Below are positions 1 through 5,065 of a DNA stretch of 5,065 bases, in pieces. The translations under genes were made by a program, and so were the position numbers. Within the stretch, counting starts at the first letter, position 1, and each line of letters opens with the position of its first letter. Source of the DNA: an uncultured Clostridia bacterium (lineage in GTDB: Bacteria > Bacillota > Clostridia > UBA1381); the NCBI GenBank assembly GCA_945948775.1, contig CAMFCK010000082.1, forward strand, positions 1-5,065. The letters are read 5' to 3'. The notes under the pieces were generated by a model. That model had not been told where the DNA came from. It worked only from the letters and a program-made list of their open reading frames with translations, and did no database searches.

Positions 1-418
1 AATCGCCACGGCTTTTGATTTTTTTTGCAAGGTCGCTTGCATGGCGGTATTTGGTGTCGGGACGCATTTCATATCCTGCCGGAATATCTCCGCGAAGCGC
101 AAGCAGGTTTTCGACTCCGTCGGCACGGAGCGCATCAAGCGTTGAATCTATGACGTCATCAGTTGCGTTGATACAGGTCATATGCGCAAGTGCGGTTATA
201 TGGTTGTCCTTTTGTATCTGCCGCGCTACCTCAATCGTTTTTGACGCCTCGGCAGCGGTGCCTGCCGCGCCGTAGGTTACGCTCATGAACGACGGCGAGT
301 GCGCTGCAATCTGTGCGACAATCCCTGCCGTATCATCAAGGCTTGTAAGGGCACGGGGAGGACTTAACTCACAGGAGATATTTACCTTGCCATTGTTTAG
401 TATATCTTTTATTTTCAT
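1..418 (-). CDS. metF: 5,10-methylenetetrahydrofolate reductase MetF, N-terminal 139 residues (3' end outside window)
   Basis: Cytosolic flavoenzyme that reduces 5,10-methylene-THF to 5-methyl-THF, supplying methyl groups for methionine and, in acetogens, the Wood-Ljungdahl pathway. The minus-strand frame is open from the ATG at 418 to the left edge. Family landmarks in order: ISCELSPPRA (14-23), matching the FEFFPP strand, with Glu17 at the place of the catalytic Glu of E. coli MetF; PSFMSVTYGAAGT (42-54); ALAHMTCI (76-83); and GVENLLALRGD (101-111), ending in the conserved LRGD aspartate. YRHASDLAKKI (124-134) matches the helix that normally follows. About half of a roughly 290-residue protein is present, so the C-terminal part of the barrel cannot be checked. 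The start is fixed by an AAAGGA ribosome site 10 bases upstream. The gene lies 67 bases downstream of rmuC on the same strand but has its own promoter-like sequence. The family assignment is firm; assimilatory versus acetogenic use cannot be told from this fragment. Confidence 0.93.
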   Translation of the reverse strand, partial: MKIKDILNNGKVNISCELSPPRALTSLDDTAGIVAQIAAHSPSFMSVTYGAAGTAAEASKTIEVARQIQKDNHITALAHMTCINATDDVIDSTLDALRADGVENLLALRGDIPAGYEMRPDTKYRHASDLAKKIKSRGD

Positions 419-444
419 ATATATTCATTCCTTTCGCAACATTA

Positions 445-473
445 ATAATATCATAATATACTTGATTTTGCAA
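445..473 (-). promoter_or_regulatory. Putative sigma-A promoter of metF
   Basis: On the minus strand, TTGCAA (468-473) is followed by a 17-base spacer and TATTAT (445-450), a 4/6 and a 5/6 match to the housekeeping consensus with ideal spacing. Transcription would begin near 438, giving a leader of about 20 bases that holds the AAAGGA ribosome site. That is too short for a riboswitch, so no SAM-type leader control is visible. The region is AT-rich, so a chance match is possible. Confidence 0.5.
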
Positions 474-485
474 TGTATTTTGCAG

Positions 486-1693
486 CTATTCTTCATCAAT
501 TTCAAGAATTTGGCGTGAAGTGCCGTCATCTAAGGTTTCAACGCTTTTTAGCTTGCGCTCGATTGCACGCGTGCGTACGCCGACCAGCTTGTCAAGCTCG
601 GAGTTTGCCTGCTCTAGCTTCTTCTGGGCGGAGTTTAAAACTGTACCGAAGGTATCAAATTCCTTCTTTACTGCGCCGAGCAGCGTCCATACCTCTGCGG
701 ACCGCTTTTCGATAGCAAGCGTTTTAAAGCCCATCTGCAGTGAATTTAAAATTGCCGCCATTGTACTCGGACCGGCTATGTTAATCTTGTATTCGCGCTG
801 CAGTATCTCGACCATGCCGCGGTTTACGGCTTCGGCATACAGACCTTCTACCGGCAGGAATATTATCGCAAATTCTGTGGTATAGGGGCAAAGCACATAT
901 TTTTCATGTACCTCCTTGGCAAACTGCTTCAGCCGTGTGCATAGCGCCGCTGCGGCTGCTTTTACCGCCTGGGCATCGCCGCTGTCATAGGCGGACTGAA
1001 GGTCGGTATATGCGTCAAGAGGGAATTTCGAATCGATTGGCAGATATGTAAAGCCGCCGTTCTCATGCGGAAATTTTACGGCAAATTCCACCACGTTTTT
1101 GCTGCCCGGAACGGTTGCTATGTTTTCTTCATACTGCTGAGGAGAAAGAATTTCTTTGAGAATAGAGCCGAGCTGAAGCTCGCCGAGTATGCCCCGCGTT
1201 TTTACGTTGGAAAGCACCTTTTTCAAGTCCCCGACGCCGCTTGCGAGATTCTGCATTTCACCGAGCCCCTTGTAGACCTGCTCCAGCCGCTCCGATACAA
1301 GCCGGAAGGATTCGTTCATCTTTTCCTCCAGCGTCTTTTGCAGCTTTTCATCGACGGTACGGCGCATCTCGTCAAGCTTTTTTGAGTTGTCCTCGCGTAT
1401 CTGCAAAAGCTGCTTTTCAGTAACCGAGCGAATGGCCTCAAGCTTCTCCCTGTTTTCGCTCTCGAAGCTTTTAAAACGCAGCCCGACTGCGAAAGAGACG
1501 TGTTTATAGCCTTTGACTGTGCCTCCTGTTTTTCGCTCTGCATATCGCCTATCAGCTTCATATTCTGCATTAACGCCTCGTTCTGGCGCGCAAGGTCGTC
1601 CTTTAGCTGAGACGCGTCATTTTTTTTCATAATTACAAATAAAAAAGTCAGAATTTCTATTGCAATCAAAATCAGAAGTAGTATAATAATCAT
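486..1693 (-). pseudogene. rmuC: DNA recombination protein RmuC, interrupted by one frameshift near 1487
   Basis: RmuC-family protein, membrane-anchored and linked to limiting inversions and recombination at repeats. The family is predicted to carry a PD-(D/E)XK nuclease-like core. Reading from the ATG at 1693, the product has a hydrophobic N-terminal anchor (about 1-20, MIIILLLILIAIEIL onward), then a charged coiled-coil-like segment. After about codon 69 (Gln, CAG at 1489-1487) this frame turns into an Arg/Ser/Cys-rich non-family sequence. The RmuC sequence resumes in another frame at VGLRFKSFES (GTC at 1487-1485) and runs to TAG at 486-488. Restoring one base gives about 402 residues, normal for the family. 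Conserved blocks, numbered on this composite, include TRGILGEL (166-173), LPIDSKFPLDAY (218-229), VLCPYTTEFAIIFLPVEGLY (267-286) and KRSAEVWTLLGAV (330-342). All downstream blocks are intact, so this is either a recent mutation or a sequencing or assembly error. No classical slippery heptamer is present. A 306-residue product from an ATG at 1406 would lack the membrane anchor. The family call is firm; whether the gene is inactive is uncertain. Confidence 0.9.
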
Positions 1694-1700
1694 AGGAAGA

Positions 1701-1708
1701 CTCACCTC
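1701..1708 (-). promoter_or_regulatory. Ribosome binding site that fixes the rmuC start
   Basis: The minus strand reads GAGGTGAG seven bases before the ATG at 1693. This selects that ATG over the in-frame ATG at 1744, which would add 17 non-hydrophobic residues before the membrane anchor. The 1744 start also lies inside the -35 box of the promoter proposed at 1716-1744, so it could not be on that transcript. Confidence 0.75.
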
Positions 1709-1715
1709 ATGTTTG

Positions 1716-1744
1716 ATTATATCAAAAATAAGAGCTGTAGTCAA
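1716..1744 (-). promoter_or_regulatory. Putative strong sigma-A promoter of rmuC
   Basis: On the minus strand, TTGACT (1739-1744) is separated by exactly 17 bases from a perfect TATAAT (1716-1721). A start near 1709 would leave a leader of only about 16 bases, with the ribosome site at its very 5' end. A second TATAAT at 1746-1751 on the same strand, with a weaker ATTACA 16 bases upstream, could serve as an alternative promoter giving a longer leader. Confidence 0.65.
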
Positions 1745-1761
1745 ATTATATAGCAGACAAA

Positions 1762-1778
1762 TTTTTTGTAATTTTTTT
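1762..1778. promoter_or_regulatory. Two helically phased T-tracts between divergent promoters (possible UP element or bend)
   Basis: The plus strand has T6 at 1762-1767 and T7 at 1772-1778, with tract starts 10 bases apart, close to one helical turn. Relative to the start predicted for the rightward ECF-type promoter (about 1820), they cover roughly -58 to -42. That is where the alpha subunit of RNA polymerase contacts AT-rich UP elements. In-phase A/T tracts also curve DNA. The positions are read directly; the function is inferred. Confidence 0.4.
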
Positions 1779-1787
1779 GGGAAGTTA

Positions 1788-1816
1788 TGGAACTTTTGCA
1801 GGCAATGCCCGTCTAA
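1788..1816 (+). promoter_or_regulatory. Putative ECF-sigma promoter of the SLH protein gene
   Basis: TGGAACTTTT begins at 1788 and CGTCTAA begins at 1810, with 16 bases between TGGAAC and CGTC. This resembles ECF promoters of the Bacillus sigma-M/V type (TGAAAC, about 16 bases, CGTC) and the general GGAAC -35 element. No housekeeping -35/-10 pair of comparable quality is seen at a sensible distance before the gene. Transcription would start near 1820, giving a leader of about 33 bases with the ribosome site GGAGGT at 1836-1841. The cognate sigma factor is not in this window. Confidence 0.6.
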
Positions 1817-1852
1817 TATAGTGAAAATATATTTCGGAGGTGTTTTTGAGAT

Positions 1853-3970
1853 ATGAAAAAAACAATTTCGTTTATGCTGTGTGCGGCGATCGCGCTATCG
1901 GCGTCTGCACCTGCTTTTGCGGCGGATTCTGACAAAATGAAGACGGCTCTTGCCTCGGTAAAGACGCGTATCGATGTGCCGGAGGAGCTTTCGGTATTCC
2001 GTTCGGGCGTTATGAACGAAAAGGATGAGAATACGGGATATTCCTTCCGATGGAACAATGAGGAGGAAACGGAAACCATTTATGTAAATGCGGATAGTGA
2101 GGGAAGGATAAGCTACTACTCATATTCGCAAAATGAAACCGAACACGAGGGATTGGCGGATATAACAAAAGATGAAGCGCGCGGTTTGGCGGATGAGATG
2201 ATTTCAAAGGCGGCGCCGGAGCTTTTTGCAGATAAAAACGACTGTCTGGTATTCAAAAGCGGCAGAGGCTTTGCAAACGTTGGTTATTCATATTTCGATT
2301 TTACATATGTGCGTATGCACGACGGCGCGCAGGTACATAACAACAGCGCTTCTGTAAGTGTTAGAGCGTGCGCGGACGCTGCGTATGTCAGCAGCATGTC
2401 GATAAGCTGGGATTATGATACCGATTTTTCTCAGGAGAAGGCTACGCTTGAAAATCCGCAGGACAGATATATTGAGATGTTTCCTGCTGAGCTTTTGTAT
2501 GCGCGCAGAAACGGCGACCATGCCGAGCCGATTGTGCTGAAGGACGGAACGAAACTCAGCGATGAGGTCATGCTGCAGTACAGCTTTAAAAACAGTCCCG
2601 GATATATCAGCGCCGTTACCGGCGAGGAGCTTGCTCCGGACAGTGAGGATTATAGAAAGCAAACGTCCGGCGGCAGTGCGGGAGGAAATGCTGCTATGGC
2701 GGAGATGGCTGCGGATTCGGGTGTAAGCTTTACCGAGGAGGAGCTTGCAGAGCTTGACCGGGTGGAAAATCTTATATCTGAGGAACGCGCGGAGCAGATT
2801 GTCCGTTCCGTAAGCGCTCTTAAGCTTTCCGACGGTATGACAAGAAGCTATGTCAGCATATTCAGAAGAATGCCATGGTATTTCCGCGATGATAATAATA
2901 CAGACAATGAAAATTTCCTGATGCGTATAGGATTTGAAAACGAGGAGAGCGGAAGAAGCGTATATGCGCAGCTTGACGCTGAAACGGGCGAGATATTGAG
3001 TATCAGTAATTACGGCTATTATAACGAACCGGAGGATAGCTCCGGTAATGCCGATGCCGCTGTGAAACAGCTTATTTCGGAGGTGTGTGCCGAAAAAGCA
3101 GCCGAATGTGAGCAAGCGGTTGAAAACGACGGCGAGTATTATTTTAGCGGTTCTGCCCGCCGGCTGGTAAACGGTGTTCCATATAGGAATAACTATATCA
3201 GCTATTCGTATGATAAAAGGCATTCAAGGATTTCCTCATATGATCTGGAATGGGACGAGTATACCGAACATTTCACCGATCCAAAGGAGGCTATAGGCCT
3301 TGAAGAGGCGGCGAAAAGGATATTTGAGGCGGCTCCTTTAGAGCTTATTTATATAAAGAACGGCGGTGTATTCCGTCTGTGCTATACAATTTCAAAAAGC
3401 AGCGATTACACCGATATTGACGCGGTTACCGGCGAGCCTTTAAAACGTGACACCGCAGAGGAGTCTGCCCGAATTAATTACAGTGATATAAGCGGTCATT
3501 GGGCAGAGTCTGCTATCCGCCGTCTGGCAGAGGTGGGTATGTGCGAAGCGGCGGATGCCTTCCGCCCGGATGAGGAAATGACGCAGCTTGAGATGCTCCG
3601 GTTTTTCGCGGGCGCGTTTTTTGGCAGCGCATACAAGGATTTTACCGAGGATGCTCTATACTCTATGCTTGAGAGACGAGGTCTGGTAAAGGAGGGGGAG
3701 AAAAATCCGGAATCGGCAGTTGTGCGTGAGGACGCGTTTGTGTACATGATACGATTTATGGGCTATGAGCGCGTGGCAAAGCTTAGCGGGATTTTCAGCT
3801 GTGATTATGCCGATACAGACAGTATTTCTCCCGACAAGATGGGCTATGCTGCGATTCTGACCGGCTTCGGCGCAATAACAGGAGATGTAAACTCTATCCG
3901 TGCAAAGGATAATATTAAAAGAGCCGAAGCGGTAATGATGGTTTATAGGTATCTTACCTGCAAGATATGA
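1853..3970 (+). CDS. Exported SLH-domain protein with two YcdB/YcdC-like units
   Basis: Predicted surface protein of 705 residues. The signal peptide has MKK, a hydrophobic core and an AFA-A cleavage site around residue 23. The body holds two related units resembling the YcdB/YcdC (PepSY-like) repeat family. Matching landmarks: YVNADSEGRI (77-86) and YAQLDAETGEI (371-381); RMHDGAQVHNN (154-164) and RLVNGVPYRNN (437-447); Trp186 and Trp467; PAELLY (211-216) and PLELIY (495-500); AVTGEEL (254-260) and AVTGEPL (524-530). A Ser/Gly/Ala-rich linker (about 270-290) lies between them. The C-terminus carries SLH repeats: a clear one from YSDISGHWAE (543-552), a degenerate middle one, and a last one from YADTDSI (652-658) to the RAEAVMMVYRYL-type ending. 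SLH domains generally bind pyruvylated secondary wall polymers, so non-covalent wall anchoring is expected. No catalytic motif is seen and the substrate is unknown. The ATG at 1853 follows GGAGGT (1836-1841) and an ECF-type promoter, suggesting induction by an envelope or extracellular signal. The domain reading is firm; the biological role is unknown. Confidence 0.88.
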   Translation: MKKTISFMLCAAIALSASAPAFAADSDKMKTALASVKTRIDVPEELSVFRSGVMNEKDENTGYSFRWNNEEETETIYVNADSEGRISYYSYSQNETEHEGLADITKDEARGLADEMISKAAPELFADKNDCLVFKSGRGFANVGYSYFDFTYVRMHDGAQVHNNSASVSVRACADAAYVSSMSISWDYDTDFSQEKATLENPQDRYIEMFPAELLYARRNGDHAEPIVLKDGTKLSDEVMLQYSFKNSPGYISAVTGEELAPDSEDYRKQTSGGSAGGNAAMAEMAADSGVSFTEEELAELDRVENLISEERAEQIVRSVSALKLSDGMTRSYVSIFRRMPWYFRDDNNTDNENFLMRIGFENEESGRSVYAQLDAETGEILSISNYGYYNEPEDSSGNADAAVKQLISEVCAEKAAECEQAVENDGEYYFSGSARRLVNGVPYRNNYISYSYDKRHSRISSYDLEWDEYTEHFTDPKEAIGLEEAAKRIFEAAPLELIYIKNGGVFRLCYTISKSSDYTDIDAVTGEPLKRDTAEESARINYSDISGHWAESAIRRLAEVGMCEAADAFRPDEEMTQLEMLRFFAGAFFGSAYKDFTEDALYSMLERRGLVKEGEKNPESAVVREDAFVYMIRFMGYERVAKLSGIFSCDYADTDSISPDKMGYAAILTGFGAITGDVNSIRAKDNIKRAEAVMMVYRYLTCKI

Positions 3971-4028
3971 ACTGACGGACGGCGGAGTGAGGCTTTGCAT
4001 ATATTAATGAAAGGAATGGTAAAAGGCT

Positions 4029-4424
4029 GTGGAGAAAAAAGCTGTTATCGAAAGTGAATCGGCGGAGGAAATCGGCAACCGCATAGCTATGCTGAGAAAG
4101 GAAAAGGGCTGGACGCAGCAGGAGCTTGCAGACAAAATCGGCACTAACCGTTCAAGCGTTGCCGGATGGGAAAAGGGGTGCAGAAGACCGGATATAGATT
4201 CATGGTTCAATCTTGCGCTGGTTTTCGGAGTGTCTACCGATTATATCAGCGGCACAAGCAGCCAGAGGACGTTTAAAGGCAACAGCATTTCAGATAAAAT
4301 AGACCTTGAAAAGCTCAATGATATGGGAAGCCATATGCTTTATGAATTTTACCATATGTTACTGGCTAACAGCATGTTCTGCAGGGCGTCTGCCGAAACA
4401 AAAACAGAGAAAAGAAAGGGATAA
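4029..4424 (+). CDS. XRE-family helix-turn-helix transcriptional regulator
   Basis: Small cytosolic DNA-binding protein of 131 residues. The HTH_3/XRE domain spans about 15-75: IGNRIAMLRKEKGWTQQELA (15-34), recognition-helix region TNRSSVAGWEKG (39-50), then RRPDIDSWFNLALVFGVSTDYISG, the usual fourth and fifth helices. The roughly 55-residue C-terminal tail matches no domain I recognise; it has a central part rich in His, Met and Tyr and a Lys/Glu-rich end. The start is the GTG at 4029, because an in-frame TAA at 4020-4022 blocks any upstream extension. The next in-frame ATG would cut into helix 1. Translation signals are weak: AAGGA at 4011-4015 is 13 bases away, and the ATG at 4016 is in another frame. 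The gene follows the SLH gene by 58 bases with no terminator or clear promoter between, so co-transcription is plausible. The target operator is unknown, and no phage or toxin partner is adjacent. Confidence 0.85.
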   Translation: MEKKAVIESESAEEIGNRIAMLRKEKGWTQQELADKIGTNRSSVAGWEKGCRRPDIDSWFNLALVFGVSTDYISGTSSQRTFKGNSISDKIDLEKLNDMGSHMLYEFYHMLLANSMFCRASAETKTEKRKG

Positions 4425-4458
4425 ATTATAAAAACATAAAAATTGTGCGGCGCGGGAC

Positions 4459-4487
4459 TTGAAAATCAGAATATTATATGTTAAAAT
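4459..4487 (+). promoter_or_regulatory. Putative extended -10 sigma-A promoter of the nfnA-like gene
   Basis: TTGAAA (4459-4464) is followed by 17 bases and TAAAAT (4482-4487). A TG one base before the -10 box gives an extended -10. Each hexamer matches the consensus at 5 of 6 positions. Transcription would start near 4494, leaving a leader of about 28 bases that contains the GGGAGTG ribosome site (4508-4514). No intrinsic terminator for the upstream XRE gene is apparent in the 97-base gap. Confidence 0.65.
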
Positions 4488-4521
4488 ACTAGTTGAATGT
4501 TTTTTTTGGGAGTGAGAAGAT

Positions 4522-5065
4522 TTGGCATATAAAATATTGAAAAAAAAGGTATTAAATCCTCAGATATTCTTGATGGAGGTTGACGCTCCGCTTATTGCAA
4601 AAAAAGCGGAGCCGGGGCAGTTTATAATACTTAGGATTGACGAATACGGCGAACGTGTGCCCTTTACCATTGCGGATTTTGACCGCGAAAAGGGAAGCGT
4701 TACGATTATAGTCCAGATTGTAGGTAAGACGACAAAAGATCTGTCCGCGCTTGAGACAGGGGACAGCATTCTTGATTTTGCCGGCCCTCTCGGTATGCCG
4801 ACAGAGCTTGAAGGACTGAAGAAGGTCGCTGTTATCGGCGGCGGACTGGGTACTGCTATAGCATATCCGCAGGCAAAGAAGCTGCATGCGATGGGTGCAG
4901 AGGTTCACGCTATTACGGGCTTTCGTGATAAAAGCCTTATTATTCTTGAGGATGAGCTTAAAGCTGTGTCCGACCGGCTTGTTGTCACAACCGATGACGG
5001 TTCAAACGGCATAAAGGGCTTTGTTACCGATCGTTTGAAGGAGCTTATTGAAAGCGGCGAAAAAT
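4522..5065 (+). CDS. nfnA: NfnA-like FAD/NAD-binding ferredoxin-NADP+ oxidoreductase subunit, N-terminal 181 residues (3' end outside window)
   Basis: Member of the sulfide/dihydroorotate dehydrogenase-like FAD/NAD-binding family, which includes the small subunit of the electron-bifurcating NADH-dependent ferredoxin:NADP+ oxidoreductase (NfnAB). Visible parts: N-terminal beta-barrel AYKILKKKVLNPQIFLMEVD; PGQF motif near 34-37; ERVPFTIAD (44-52), the family's FAD-binding RxPxT-type motif; the FAGPLG turn; and the nucleotide-binding start VAVIGGGLGTAIAYP (102-116), followed by a GAEVHAITGFRDKSL strand-loop. About 100 residues are missing on the right, including the region where the family carries a [2Fe-2S] cysteine cluster. 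The start is TTG at 4522: an in-frame TGA at 4513-4515 blocks extension, GGGAGTG (4508-4514) precedes it, and the next ATG (4573) would lose the conserved N-terminus. In many clostridia the large subunit (glutamate-synthase-like, nfnB) follows directly; that lies outside this window. PyrK or a sulfide dehydrogenase subunit are alternatives, but the sequence reads most like NfnA. Confidence 0.87.
   Translation, partial: MAYKILKKKVLNPQIFLMEVDAPLIAKKAEPGQFIILRIDEYGERVPFTIADFDREKGSVTIIVQIVGKTTKDLSALETGDSILDFAGPLGMPTELEGLKKVAVIGGGLGTAIAYPQAKKLHAMGAEVHAITGFRDKSLIILEDELKAVSDRLVVTTDDGSNGIKGFVTDRLKELIESGEK

Noticed and set aside
419..485. Possible riboswitch leader before metF.
   Set aside because: Only 67 bases separate it from rmuC, and the predicted leader is about 20 bases, too short for any known S-box or similar structure.
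520..885. 121-residue plus-strand open frame, with neighbours at 473-715 and 1065-1385.
   Set aside because: They are antisense to conserved RmuC blocks; Ser/Arg/Phe-rich low-information sequence with no family resemblance.
1801..1809. Short dyad GGCA-A-TGCC inside the spacer of the ECF-type promoter, considered as an operator.
   Set aside because: Arms of only 4 bases with no extension are expected by chance, and no second copy was seen near the other promoters.
2288..3223. 311-residue open frame on the minus strand.
   Set aside because: It is antisense to the SLH protein gene, has no ribosome site or family motif, and its composition is that of a shadow frame. The plus-strand frame has a signal peptide and recognisable domains.
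4425..4521. Possible intrinsic terminator between the XRE gene and the nfnA-like gene, suggested by the T8 run near 4500.
   Set aside because: No GC-rich hairpin precedes the T run. The run lies between the predicted transcription start and the ribosome site of the next gene.
4552..4908. Minus-strand frames of 118 and 69 residues at the right end.
   Set aside because: They are antisense to the clearly recognisable NfnA-like flavoprotein frame.
1..5065. A new defence, mobile or biosynthetic system.
   Set aside because: No nuclease/toxin pair, transposase, integrase, reverse transcriptase, repeat array or modifying-enzyme cluster is visible. The recognisable genes are separate housekeeping or surface functions, and rmuC alone is not evidence of a defence island.

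Overview
The window looks like ordinary chromosomal DNA from a Gram-positive anaerobe of the Clostridia. The evidence is a secreted protein with S-layer homology (SLH) repeats and YcdB/YcdC-like domains, an NfnA-type flavoprotein, strong Shine-Dalgarno sites with GTG and TTG starts in use, and housekeeping promoters of the TTGACA/TATAAT type. I cannot name the genus. No tRNA, rRNA, CRISPR array, insertion sequence, integrase or attachment site is visible.

Layout. The left third is on the minus strand: the 5' part of metF (methylenetetrahydrofolate reductase, 1-418, running off the left edge), and upstream of it rmuC (486-1693), which is split by a single frameshift near 1487. A 159-base divergent intergenic region (1694-1852) follows. 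It holds a strong sigma-A type promoter facing rmuC, two T-tracts spaced about one helical turn apart, and an ECF-sigma-like promoter (TGGAAC-N16-CGTC) facing right. The right side is on the plus strand: a 705-residue exported protein with two YcdB/YcdC-like units and C-terminal SLH repeats (1853-3970), a 131-residue XRE-family helix-turn-helix protein (4029-4424), a sigma-A type promoter, and the 5' part of an nfnA-like gene (4522 to the right edge).

How the genes relate. There is no single pathway here. MetF serves one-carbon and methionine metabolism. RmuC is linked to DNA recombination and repair. The SLH protein is a cell-surface protein whose ECF-type promoter suggests control by envelope stress or a surface signal. 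The XRE protein lies 58 bases behind it and may be co-transcribed. The NfnA-like protein belongs to NAD(P)H/ferredoxin redox balancing and has its own promoter. I found no convincing new multi-gene system. The points most worth following up are the rmuC frameshift, the ECF-type promoter with its upstream T-tracts, and the internal duplication in the SLH protein. The longest stretch without a gene is the 159-base divergent region, which is described in the features.
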